DNA from: DATEOR01 sp046734455
Lineage (GTDB): Bacteria > Actinomycetota > Thermoleophilia > Gaiellales > Gaiellaceae
NCBI GenBank assembly: GCA_046734455.1
Contig: JBKPRJ010000038.1
Location: 1-29,461 of the forward strand
Direction: 5' to 3'
Length of the DNA stretch: 29,461 nt
The notes below the pieces were generated by a model. It worked only from the letters and a program-made list of their open reading frames with translations, made no database searches and had not been told where the DNA came from. Of this stretch, positions 1-6,403 are shown piece after piece (the stretch's first letter is position 1; each line of letters begins with the position of its first letter). The translations under genes and the position numbers were made by a program.

Positions 1-873
1 CACCACTCGCGGCACGGCGACGGCGTCAGAGACATCGCGCTCACCGTCCCCGACGCCACCGAGGCCTACCGCCAGGCCGTGCAGCGCGGAGCGCGCGCCA
101 TACGCGAGCCGACGAAGCTCGAGGACGACCACGGCGTCGTCGAGATCTCCGCCATCGCGACGTACGGCGACACGATCCACACTTTCGTCGAGCGCTCCGG
201 CTACGAAGGCGCCTTCCTTCCGGGCTTCGTCTCGGTCTCGGCGAACGGCCAGGCCGGAGGCGACGCGGGGCTCACGAACATCGACCACATCGTCGGCAAC
301 GTCGAGCTCGGTCGGATGGACGAATGGGTCGCATTCTACGAGCGCGCCTTCGGGATGACGAACATCCTCCACTTCGGCGACGATCAGATTCAGACCGAGT
401 ACTCGGCGCTCATGTCCAAGGTCATGTCGGACGGCGAGGGGAAGATCAAGTTCCCGATCAACGAGCCGGCCGAGGGTAAGCGCAAGAGCCAGATCGAGGA
501 GTACATCGAGTTCTACAACGGCGCCGGAGCGCAGCACATCGCGCTTGCCTCGACCGACATCGTCGCCACCGTGGAGAACCTGAAGACCCGCGGCCTCCTC
601 TTTCTCGACACGCCCGACACGTACTACGAGGACGCGCCGGACCGGGTCGGGGAGATCGAGGAGGACTACGGCGAGCTCCGCGAGCACAAGATCCTCGTCG
701 ACCGCGACGATGACGGCTATCTGCTGCAGATCTTCACGAAGACGGCACAGGACCGGCCCACCTTGTTCTTCGAGGTGATCGAGCGGCACGGCGCGCGCGG
801 ATTCGGCGACGGCAACTTCAAGGCGCTCTTCGAGGCGATCGAGCGCGAGCAAGCTCTCCGCGGCAATCTCTAG
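1..873 (+). CDS. hppD: 4-hydroxyphenylpyruvate dioxygenase, 5'-truncated
   Basis: This non-heme Fe(II) enzyme converts 4-hydroxyphenylpyruvate to homogentisate in tyrosine catabolism. The gene enters the window already open in frame 1 (first residues HHSRHGDGVRDIAL), so the start lies upstream; the first internal ATG near 79 is not the start. The visible 290 codons cover the end of the N-terminal vicinal-oxygen-chelate domain and the whole C-terminal catalytic one. The three expected iron ligands are present: His at 286 (IDHIVGNV), His at 535 (GAQHIALAS) and Glu at 772 (LFFEVIER). The family C-terminal signature GFGDGNFKALFEAIE is intact. It precedes csp by 86 bp. The FAH-family and hmgA genes downstream supply later steps of the same pathway. 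Confidence 0.96.
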   Translation, partial: HHSRHGDGVRDIALTVPDATEAYRQAVQRGARAIREPTKLEDDHGVVEISAIATYGDTIHTFVERSGYEGAFLPGFVSVSANGQAGGDAGLTNIDHIVGNVELGRMDEWVAFYERAFGMTNILHFGDDQIQTEYSALMSKVMSDGEGKIKFPINEPAEGKRKSQIEEYIEFYNGAGAQHIALASTDIVATVENLKTRGLLFLDTPDTYYEDAPDRVGEIEEDYGELREHKILVDRDDDGYLLQIFTKTAQDRPTLFFEVIERHGARGFGDGNFKALFEAIEREQALRGNL

Positions 874-878
874 CTACA

Positions 879-896
879 CTGGTTGGCGAAAACCAG
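879..896 (+). other. Short hairpin between hppD and csp
   Basis: A perfect 6-bp inverted repeat (CTGGTT / AACCAG, 6-nt loop) starts 5 nt after the hppD stop codon. It has no T-run, so it is not a convincing intrinsic terminator. It could be part of the csp 5' leader. A weak TACACT at 875-880 could be a -10 box, but I see no matching -35. Confidence 0.35.
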
Positions 897-914
897 GGCG
901 AGTACCGGAGGCGC

Positions 915-954
915 ACACCTTCTTACCCGTTCGAGCACAGGGTGAAGGAGGTGT
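915..954 (+). promoter_or_regulatory. Shine-Dalgarno-sequestering hairpin in csp leader
   Basis: Bases 915-928 can pair with 940-954 to give 14 base pairs (one G-U) with a single bulged G at 944 and an 11-nt loop at 929-939. The 3' arm contains the whole Shine-Dalgarno AAGGAGGT (945-952). It ends 5 nt before the ATG at 960. Such a fold would hide the ribosome-binding site and could act as a temperature-responsive switch. The pairing was read directly from the sequence; the function is inferred. Confidence 0.6.
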
Positions 955-959
955 TTTTT

Positions 960-1166
960 ATGGCAACCGGAACCGTCAAGTGGTTCAACGATTCGAAGGG
1001 TTACGGCTTCATCAGCCCGGACGAGGGTGACCAGGATCTCTTCGTCCACCACTCCAACATCGCCGGCGAGGGTTTCAAGTCCCTCACCGAAGGCGCCAAG
1101 GTGGAGTACGAGGCCCGGGAGGGTCAGAAGGGGCCCGAGGCGACGAACGTCGCCCCAACCCAGTAG
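960..1166 (+). CDS. csp: Cold shock protein (CspA family)
   Basis: A 68-aa single cold-shock domain, a cytoplasmic RNA/ssDNA chaperone that melts mRNA structure. The RNP1-type motif KGYGFI (residues 14-19) and the RNP2-type motif LFVHHS are both present, and the length matches the 65-70 aa of the family. ATG 960 is chosen because AAGGAGGT ends 7 nt upstream and the protein then begins MATGTVKWFN, as the family does. The in-frame GTG at 942 would start inside the Shine-Dalgarno region. infA follows closely, with its own ribosome-binding site just after the csp stop, so the two are probably co-transcribed. The leader folds as described at 915-954. Confidence 0.97.
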   Translation: MATGTVKWFNDSKGYGFISPDEGDQDLFVHHSNIAGEGFKSLTEGAKVEYEAREGQKGPEATNVAPTQ

Positions 1167-1168
1167 CG

Positions 1169-1175
1169 AAGGAGG
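1169..1175 (+). promoter_or_regulatory. Shine-Dalgarno that places the infA start at AUC 1181
   Basis: AAGGAGG lies 2 nt after the csp stop codon and 5 nt before ATC 1181. It is 32 nt before the first ATG (1208), too far to serve that codon. Its position is the main argument that infA begins at the AUC. Confidence 0.6.
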
Positions 1176-1180
1176 GCGAG

Positions 1181-1402
1181 ATCCCGCCGAAGGAAGAAAA
1201 GATCGAGATGGAGGGAGAGGTTGTGGAGGCGCTCCGGAACCGGATGTTCCGCATCCTCCTCGACAACGGCCATGAGACCCTCGGGTACACCGCGGGAAAG
1301 ATGCGCCGCTATCGGATCCGCATCTTCCTGGGGGACCGCGTGCGGGTGGAGCTTTCCCCGTACGACCTCGACCGCGGGCGCATCGTCTACCGCTTCAAGT
1401 AG
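1181..1402 (+). CDS. infA: Translation initiation factor IF-1, probable AUC start
   Basis: IF-1 binds the 30S A site during initiation and works with IF-2 and IF-3. The protein is a single S1/OB domain with the family landmarks MEGEVVEAL, MFRI, GKMRR and VELSPYDLDRGRIVYR. From the conventional ATG at 1208 it is only 64 aa and lacks the usual N-terminal KEEKIE segment. That segment is encoded in frame just upstream: reading from ATC 1181 gives [M]PPKEEKIEMEGEVVEA, 73 aa against the family's usual 72-73. AAGGAGG sits 5 nt before ATC 1181, and no ATG, GTG or TTG lies between it and 1208. The core is somewhat divergent (TLGYTAGK, RIFLGDRV), so it may be a second IF-1. If AUC is not used, the CDS is 1208-1402. 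Confidence 0.9.
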   Translation: MPPKEEKIEMEGEVVEALRNRMFRILLDNGHETLGYTAGKMRRYRIRIFLGDRVRVELSPYDLDRGRIVYRFK

Positions 1403-1420
1403 GCACGCGCTGGTGAAGAC

Positions 1421-1449
1421 ATACGGTCCGGGTGATACTCGGGCCGTAT
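1421..1449 (+). promoter_or_regulatory. 29-bp imperfect palindrome overlapping the FAH-family start codon
   Basis: Arms ATACGGTCCGGG (1421-1432) and CTCGGGCCGTAT (1438-1449) pair over 12 positions (two G-U as RNA) around the loop TGATA. The right arm includes the first two bases of the ATG at 1448. No Shine-Dalgarno precedes that ATG, and a weak -10 (GATACT, 1434-1439) lies inside the palindrome. This fits a repressor operator over a leaderless promoter. As an alternative it could be an RNA hairpin, or the terminator of infA. Confidence 0.45.
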
Positions 1450-2242
1450 GCGTCTCTGCACCTTCGACTTGAACGGACGCCTCGCCCCGGGGCGGATCGA
1501 GGGCGACCGCGTGGTCGAGCTCGGCGCGCAGTCGCTCGCCGAGTGGCTCGGGTCGGGCGGGGAGGACGTCGGCGAGCACGCGCTGACGGAGGTCCGCCTG
1601 CGCGCTCCCATCCCGCAGCCGCCGTCGGTCCGCGACTTCTACGCCTTCGAGCAGCACGTGGTGACGGCCCGCGGAGCGCGCGGGCTCGAGGTGCCGCCCG
1701 AGTGGTACGGCCGTCCGGTGTTCTACTTCTCGAACCCGGCGGCGATCTACGGGCCCGAGGACGAGATCACCTTCCCTGCCGAGAGCGCGGAGTGGGACTA
1801 CGAGCTCGAGGTCGCGGTCGTGATCGGAGCGGAGGGCCGGATCGCCGGCTTCACGGTCATGAACGACTGGTCGGCCCGCGACTTGCAGCGGGCGGAGATG
1901 ACCGTCGGTCTCGGCCCGGCCAAGGGGAAGGACTTCGCGACCTCGATCGGCCCCGTCCTCGTCACGCCGGACGAGCTGGGAGACCTCGGCCTCGAGATGA
2001 CCGCCCGCGTGAACGGCGAGGAGCGCTCGCGCGGGAACCTCGCCGACATCCACTGGCCCTTCGAGGAGCTCGCGGCCCACGCCGCCGCGAGCACCCGGCT
2101 CGTGCCCGGAGACGTCCTCGGGTCGGGCACCGTCGGCACGGGCTGCATCCTCGAGCACGGCGACGGGCGCTGGCTCGGGTCCGGAGACGAGGTCGAGCTC
2201 GAGGTCGAGGGGATCGGCGTGCTGCGAAACCGGGTCGGCTAG
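1448..2242 (+). CDS. Fumarylacetoacetate hydrolase-family protein
   Basis: A 264-aa FAH-fold hydrolase. In this setting (hppD upstream, hmgA downstream) the likely reaction is cleavage of fumarylacetoacetate to fumarate and acetoacetate, the last step of tyrosine degradation. Family marks are the metal-binding acid cluster YELEVAVVIG, the NDWSARDLQ segment and GDVLGSGTVGTG near the C-terminus. It is shorter than the ~400-aa classical FAH and resembles the compact FAHD type, whose members also include acylpyruvases and hydratases, so substrate rests on context. It has no Shine-Dalgarno, and a palindrome covers its start. It converges on the DUF2568 gene, sharing a CTAG at the stops. Confidence 0.85.
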   Translation: MRLCTFDLNGRLAPGRIEGDRVVELGAQSLAEWLGSGGEDVGEHALTEVRLRAPIPQPPSVRDFYAFEQHVVTARGARGLEVPPEWYGRPVFYFSNPAAIYGPEDEITFPAESAEWDYELEVAVVIGAEGRIAGFTVMNDWSARDLQRAEMTVGLGPAKGKDFATSIGPVLVTPDELGDLGLEMTARVNGEERSRGNLADIHWPFEELAAHAAASTRLVPGDVLGSGTVGTGCILEHGDGRWLGSGDEVELEVEGIGVLRNRVG

Positions 2243-2577
2243 GGCTTGAAGGCGTAGTTGACGAGGCCGCTGACGAGCGAGACGGCGCCGTAGGCGATCC
2301 CCAGCCAGACCGGTCCCGCGCTCGCCAGCCCCACCGCGACGAGCGCGAGCAGGACCAGCTCGATCCCGAGTGCGACCGGCTTCGAGACGCGAACACGTGC
2401 TCTCGGCGCGATGAAGAGGCCCCAGACAGCGATGAACGCGAGCGGCGCCGCGGCGGCGAGATACCACTGCGCGGCGCCAGACGTGGCCTCCCAGCCCCAG
2501 TAGGCCGCTGCCGCCAGGCCGCCCAGCTCGACGACGAAGAAGCGGACGCCGAGGTTGAGCCCGTTGAGAGCTTTCAT
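2239..2577 (-). CDS. DUF2568 (YrdB-like) membrane protein
   Basis: A 112-aa protein with about four hydrophobic segments, beginning MKALNGLNLGVRFFVVELGG, which I recognise as the DUF2568/YrdB family of small membrane proteins of unknown function. Hydrophobic stretches lie at about residues 10-28, 38-56, 68-87 and 90-108. ATG 2577 comes only 5 nt after the mscL stop, so it is almost certainly co-transcribed and translationally coupled with mscL. Its stop codon overlaps that of the convergent FAH-family gene. No catalytic motif is visible. Confidence 0.85.
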   Translation of the reverse strand: MKALNGLNLGVRFFVVELGGLAAAAYWGWEATSGAAQWYLAAAAPLAFIAVWGLFIAPRARVRVSKPVALGIELVLLALVAVGLASAGPVWLGIAYGAVSLVSGLVNYAFKP

Positions 2578-2582
2578 CCTCG

Positions 2583-2963
2583 CTAGGCGCGCGTCTCGCG
2601 CAGCGCGGCGAGAAGCTCCTGGTGCCGCCGTTCCTCGTCGGGCAGGCCCTCCTCCTCCGCACTCCCGGCCCGCCGCTCGCGCAGCATGTTGATCGGCTTC
2701 ACGACGAAGAAGAACACCGCCGCGGCGACGCCGATGAACGCGATCGCATCGGTGAGGAACGCGCCGTAGCGGAAGACGGCGTCGTTGATCGTGAACGTCA
2801 GCTCCCGAAAGTCGGGCTTCCCGATGATCATCGCCACGACCGGCATGAGCAGGTTGTCGACGAACGAGGTGATCAGGGCTCCGAAGGCGACGCCGAGGAC
2901 GAACGCAACAGCGAGCTCGACGATGTTGCCGCGGAGGAGAAAGTCTCGGAACTCCTTGAGCAT
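2583..2963 (-). CDS. mscL: Large-conductance mechanosensitive channel
   Basis: A 126-aa homopentameric inner-membrane channel that opens under membrane tension to release solutes on osmotic down-shock. The N-terminus MLKEFRDFLLRGNIVELAVAF is the MscL signature: an amphipathic helix followed by TM1 with the pore-lining GxAFG pattern. A periplasmic loop, TM2 (about residues 70-92), a charged KPINMLRER segment and a short acidic C-terminal helix follow. The start is supported by GGGAGG a few bases upstream. It is divergent from hmgA across 51 bp and heads an operon with the DUF2568 gene. Confidence 0.97.
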   Translation of the reverse strand: MLKEFRDFLLRGNIVELAVAFVLGVAFGALITSFVDNLLMPVVAMIIGKPDFRELTFTINDAVFRYGAFLTDAIAFIGVAAAVFFFVVKPINMLRERRAGSAEEEGLPDEERRHQELLAALRETRA

Positions 2964-3001
2964 GTGGCCTCCCGGGCGGGCGTCGTGGATTGAGGCGCCG
3001 G

Positions 3002-3007
3002 TATTCT
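3002..3007 (+). promoter_or_regulatory. -10 box of leaderless hmgA
   Basis: TATTCT lies 7 nt before ATG 3015, placing the transcription start at or next to the A of the start codon. No Shine-Dalgarno is present. No clear -35 was found. Confidence 0.55.
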
Positions 3008-3014
3008 TGCCCAC

Positions 3015-4229
3015 ATGCCGACCTACCAGCGCCTCGGCCGCGTGCCGCGCAAGCGCCACATCCAGTTCCGTGAGAACGGCACGCTCCTGACCGAGGAGGT
3101 CATGGGCCTCGAGGGCTTCTCCGGGAACGAGTCGATCCTCTACCACCTCCATTCGCCCTGTCGCGTGAAGGAGATCGGCTCCTTCGAGCGGATCGAGCGC
3201 GACGAATGGGACCCCGGCGCGCACCAGCACCGTCACTTCCGGACGATGGACGTCGAGCCCGAAGGCGATGCCGTCTCGGGGCGCAAGCTCCTCATGTGGA
3301 ATGACGACGTCGAGATCGCCCTCTGCCGGCCGAGCGAGGCGATGGACCACCACTACCGAAACGGCGAGGGCGACGAGGTCGTCTTCGTCCACGAGGGGAA
3401 GGGCACGCTCGAGACGATCTTCGGCGACCTGCCCTACCGGGACGGCGACTACGTCGTCATCCCGCGGGGGACGACGTACCGGTTCGTCCCCGAGGGCGAG
3501 CAGCGCTATCTCGTCTTCACCTCACCGGGGCTGATCGAGATCCCGCGCCGCTACCGGAACGAGTACGGGCAGCTGCTCGAGCACGCGCCCTACTACCACC
3601 GCGACATCCACCCGCCGGTCGAGTTGAAGACGCATTCCGACCGCGGCGAGCACGTCGTCAAGTTCCGCGTGAAGGACGGCTACCAGACCTACGTCCTCGA
3701 CTACCACCCCTTCGACGTCGTGGGGTGGGACGGCTACGTCTATCCGTGGACGTTCAACATCAATGACTTCGAGCCGATCACGGGTCGGATCCACATGCCG
3801 CCGCCGGCGCACCAGACCTTTCAGGGGCGGAACTTCGTCATCTGCTCCTTCTGTCCGCGCAAGCTCGACTTCGACCCGCTCGCGATCCCGATCCCGTACC
3901 ACCACTCGAACCTGAACTCGGAGGAGATGATCTATTACGTCTCCGGGAACTTCGGCTCGCGCAAGGGGATCGAGATCGGCTCCGTGACGCTCCATCCTTC
4001 GGCGATCCCCCACGGGCCGCAGCCCGGTCTGGCGGAGAAGTCGATCGGGATGACCGAGACCCACGAGCTCGCGGTCATGTGCGACACGTTCCACCCGCTG
4101 AAGCTTTCGGCGCTCGCGAAGGACACCGAGGATCCGAAGTACGCGTACTCCTGGTACGAGGAGCCCGACGCAGCGAAGGAAGCGCGGAACGCGGACGAAG
4201 ACCCGGCCGGAGTGACGAGCCACTTTTGA
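3015..4229 (+). CDS. hmgA: Homogentisate 1,2-dioxygenase
   Basis: A cupin-fold Fe(II) ring-cleaving dioxygenase that opens homogentisate to maleylacetoacetate. It is 404 aa, in the usual range. The expected iron-binding region is present: HHSNLNSEEMIYYVSG (His296/297 and Glu303/304) and HPSAIPHGPQPG (His333). The N-terminal cupin half (residues ~100-180) carries EGDEVVFVHEGKGTLET. It is the middle enzyme of the hppD/hmgA/FAH route. A TATTCT box just before the ATG suggests a leaderless mRNA. The gene starts a run of overlapping genes up to 7427 and overlaps the following HAD gene by 4 nt (TTGA). Confidence 0.96.
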   Translation: MPTYQRLGRVPRKRHIQFRENGTLLTEEVMGLEGFSGNESILYHLHSPCRVKEIGSFERIERDEWDPGAHQHRHFRTMDVEPEGDAVSGRKLLMWNDDVEIALCRPSEAMDHHYRNGEGDEVVFVHEGKGTLETIFGDLPYRDGDYVVIPRGTTYRFVPEGEQRYLVFTSPGLIEIPRRYRNEYGQLLEHAPYYHRDIHPPVELKTHSDRGEHVVKFRVKDGYQTYVLDYHPFDVVGWDGYVYPWTFNINDFEPITGRIHMPPPAHQTFQGRNFVICSFCPRKLDFDPLAIPIPYHHSNLNSEEMIYYVSGNFGSRKGIEIGSVTLHPSAIPHGPQPGLAEKSIGMTETHELAVMCDTFHPLKLSALAKDTEDPKYAYSWYEEPDAAKEARNADEDPAGVTSHF

Positions 4230-4858
4230 GCCGCACCATCGCTGTCGACTTCGACGGCACCGTCACGGAGATCGACCTGCTGGACACGATCGCCCGCGAC
4301 TTCGGCGATCCCGTCGTCTACCAGGAGGTCGACGAGGGCCTCGACGAGGGCACGATGCCTCTGCGCGAGGTGATCACGCGTGAGTTCGAGCCCGTGCGCC
4401 GGCCGCTCGAGGAGGTCGTCCGGTGGGAGCTCGACAACGTGCGCGTGCGCGACGGCTTCGGCGACTTCGTCCGTTTCGCCCGCGAGCAGGGCTGGCGGGT
4501 CGTGATCGTCTCGAGCGGCTTCCACGAGCTGATCGAGCCGATCCTCGAGCGCGAGGGGGTCGACGTCGAGCTGCATGCGAACCGCGTCGACCCGGATCCC
4601 GCGGGCTGGCGGGTGGACTGGCGGTATGACGAGACCTGCGACTCCTGCGGGGAGTCGTGCAAGCGCTCGATCGTGCAGGAGCTGGCCGGCGGCGGCGAGC
4701 TCGTCTACATCGGCGACGGCTATTCCGATCGCTGCGCGGCGGAGGCCTCCGACCTCGTCTTCGCGACGCGCGGGCTGGCCGACTATCTCGACGAACGGGG
4801 GATTCCCTACGAGCGCTTCGACGACTTCCACGACGTCGTCCGCGGTCTCGCTGCCTGA
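4226..4858 (+). CDS. HAD-superfamily (IB, MtnX-like) phosphatase
   Basis: A 210-aa haloacid dehalogenase-type phosphatase. The nucleophile motif DFDGT has Asp8 and Asp10, the Ser/Thr motif is VIVSSGFH and the acidic metal motif is YIGDGYSDRCAA. A Cys-rich stretch, CDSCGESCKR, follows the cap region and resembles MtnX-type and phosphoserine-phosphatase-like relatives; it could bind a metal. The start is taken as TTG 4226, overlapping the hmgA stop (TTGA), because the protein then begins MSRTIAVDFDGT as HAD-IB proteins do. An in-frame ATG at 4079 would run far into hmgA. The substrate is unknown. Linkage to hmgA does not point to an obvious tyrosine-pathway reaction. Confidence 0.85.
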   Translation: MSRTIAVDFDGTVTEIDLLDTIARDFGDPVVYQEVDEGLDEGTMPLREVITREFEPVRRPLEEVVRWELDNVRVRDGFGDFVRFAREQGWRVVIVSSGFHELIEPILEREGVDVELHANRVDPDPAGWRVDWRYDETCDSCGESCKRSIVQELAGGGELVYIGDGYSDRCAAEASDLVFATRGLADYLDERGIPYERFDDFHDVVRGLAA

Positions 4859-5648
4859 GCCGTTCGACTTCACGCTCTCGACAGAACGGTTCCGGGCCTT
4901 CGGCCACGACCTCGCCAACCTCTGGCACGAAGGAGACCTCCATCGCGTCTTCGGCGGGACGGAGGTGCGGATCGAAGAGGCGCCAGGCGGCGTGCGGATC
5001 ACGCCCGGGAGCGCGGAGCTCGCAGGCGAGGTGCGCCACTACCTCGGCGGCCCGTTCGAGCTCGACCCCTTCTACGCCTTCGCGGAGACAGAGCCGGTCC
5101 TGGCGCGCATCGTCCCCGAGCTGCGCGGCTTTCGCCCGCCGCTCGCGCCGGACCCGTACGAGACGCTGGTCACGGCCATCACCGCGCAGCAGATCTCCCT
5201 GCGCGCGGCCTTCGCCGTCCGCAACCGCTTCATCCAAGCCTTCGGCGTGCAGGCCGGGGCCGCCTACGCCTTCCCGACCAGAGAACGCGTCGCGGCGGCC
5301 GAGCCCGACGAGATTGTCGCGCTCGGCTTCTCGCGCCGGAAGGCCGAGTACGCGATCGGCATCGCGCGGAGCGACCTGGACCTCGTCGGTCTGGCCGCCC
5401 TTCCGGACGAGGAGGTGAAGGCCGCCCTCACGGCGCTCCCGGGAATCGGCGAGTGGACCGCGGACTGGTACCTCGCACGCCATCTCGCTCGGCCGGACGC
5501 GTGGCCCGCGGGCGATCTAGGCCTGCGGAAGGCGGTCCTCCACTTCTACGGCGAGGAGGACACGCGCGTCGCGGGCGACCGCTTCCCCGGCTTCCGCAAC
5601 CTGGCGGCGCACTACCTGCTCACGGGTCATAGGGTTCTTTCGGCATGA
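4851..5648 (+). CDS. HhH-GPD DNA glycosylase (AlkA-like), probable CUG start
   Basis: A base-excision DNA glycosylase of the 3-methyladenine/AlkA type, removing alkylated bases. The central HhH-GPD fold includes LVTAITAQQISLRAA, the helix-hairpin-helix LPGIGEWTA (196-204) and PAGDLGLRKA with the catalytic Asp (Asp222). The N-terminal extension PEPFDFTLSTERFRAF is also family-like. No ATG, GTG or TTG occurs near this N-terminus; the nearest upstream ATGs in this frame lie deep in the HAD gene and would add a Ser/Arg/Thr-rich frame-shadow. CTG 4851 would give MPEPFDFTLS, 265 aa, overlapping the HAD stop by 8 nt. Translational coupling with the HAD gene is likely. Function is confident; the start is tentative. 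Confidence 0.85.
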   Translation: MPEPFDFTLSTERFRAFGHDLANLWHEGDLHRVFGGTEVRIEEAPGGVRITPGSAELAGEVRHYLGGPFELDPFYAFAETEPVLARIVPELRGFRPPLAPDPYETLVTAITAQQISLRAAFAVRNRFIQAFGVQAGAAYAFPTRERVAAAEPDEIVALGFSRRKAEYAIGIARSDLDLVGLAALPDEEVKAALTALPGIGEWTADWYLARHLARPDAWPAGDLGLRKAVLHFYGEEDTRVAGDRFPGFRNLAAHYLLTGHRVLSA

Positions 5649-6403
5649 GATTCGAGGAACCGCCCAGCGACGAGACCCTCCGAAAGCTGATCGACGAGAC
5701 ACGGGCTCGCGGAGAGGAGACCGTCACGGTCGAGACGACGCGGGAGGCCGGCGACGCCTGGGTGCGCGCTGGGTTCAGCGAGCAGGCGCGCGTCCTCGAG
5801 GCCTCCGCCGACGCGCTCGACCAGCGGCTCACGGCCGACAAGGCGCCTTCCTATGGCTCCGTGCACGTCCAGACCGACGACCTGGACGGCGTCGTCCGAG
5901 CGGTGCGCCAGTTCGTCCCGCGCATGCCGGGCGGCTCGAAGGGAAGCGTCGTCGCCCCGCCGAGAAACGGGTGGATCGGCGTCTACGACGAGCTCACCGA
6001 CCGCAATCCCGAGATGCTGCGCCGCCTCGCCCGGGAGCTCTCCGACCGCATGGGCGCGGTCGTCCTCCACCTCGGCGTGGAAGAAGGCCAAGTCGTCCGC
6101 TTCGTCCTCTTCGAGCGCGGCCGCCTGATGGACGAGTACCTCTCCGTGCCCGAGTACTACGGCGAGGTTCCGCCCGGGGACGTGATCTCGCTCGCCGCGA
6201 ACCCCACTGTCGTCGCCCGGCTGACCGGCGCCGACCCGGGCGAGGTGCGCCGCGTTGTCCTCACCGCAGGGAGCCCGAATGAGCTGCCGTCCGCGGACGA
6301 GCTGGCCGCCTCCGTGTCCTCGCTCCTCGGCGTCGAGGGCGGAGACCACGGGTACGAACGTGCGGGTGAGATTCCCGGCGCGGTCGACGTACCCCGCGAG
6401 TGA
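5645..6403 (+). CDS. Conserved-looking protein of unknown function
   Basis: A 252-aa soluble protein I cannot assign to a family. Residues ~35-60 (DAWVRAGFSEQARVLEAS) look like the C-terminal end of a GNAT acetyltransferase fold, but the acetyl-CoA motif is missing. The rest is an alpha/beta domain with GWIGVYDELTDRNPEML and VVLHLGVEEGQVVRFVLFERG. No signal peptide or membrane segment is visible. It overlaps the glycosylase by ATGA at its start and the hydrolase by GTGA at its end, so it is embedded in the hmgA-led operon. Codon use matches the neighbours. Confidence 0.8.
   Translation: MRFEEPPSDETLRKLIDETRARGEETVTVETTREAGDAWVRAGFSEQARVLEASADALDQRLTADKAPSYGSVHVQTDDLDGVVRAVRQFVPRMPGGSKGSVVAPPRNGWIGVYDELTDRNPEMLRRLARELSDRMGAVVLHLGVEEGQVVRFVLFERGRLMDEYLSVPEYYGEVPPGDVISLAANPTVVARLTGADPGEVRRVVLTAGSPNELPSADELAASVSSLLGVEGGDHGYERAGEIPGAVDVPRE

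Noticed and set aside
79..873. ATG 79 as the hppD start
   Set aside because: The reading frame stays open and family-like (HGDGVRDIAL) back to base 1, so 79 is an internal or non-start codon and the gene is cut by the window edge.
879..896. Hairpin after hppD as an intrinsic terminator
   Set aside because: The stem is only 6 bp and no T-run follows, so hppD may read through into csp.
942..962. GTG 942 as the csp start
   Set aside because: It lies in the Shine-Dalgarno region and adds MKEVFF, absent from the family; ATG 960 has correct spacing.
1124..2662. 512-codon open frame on the minus strand over infA and the FAH-family gene
   Set aside because: It is antisense to well-supported genes, its translation is Arg/Gly/Ala-rich with no recognisable domain, and long stop-free antisense frames are expected in DNA this GC-rich.
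4079..4858. Long form of the HAD protein from ATG 4079
   Set aside because: The added 49 residues overlap hmgA in another frame and are unlike HAD proteins; TTG 4226 gives the standard N-terminus.
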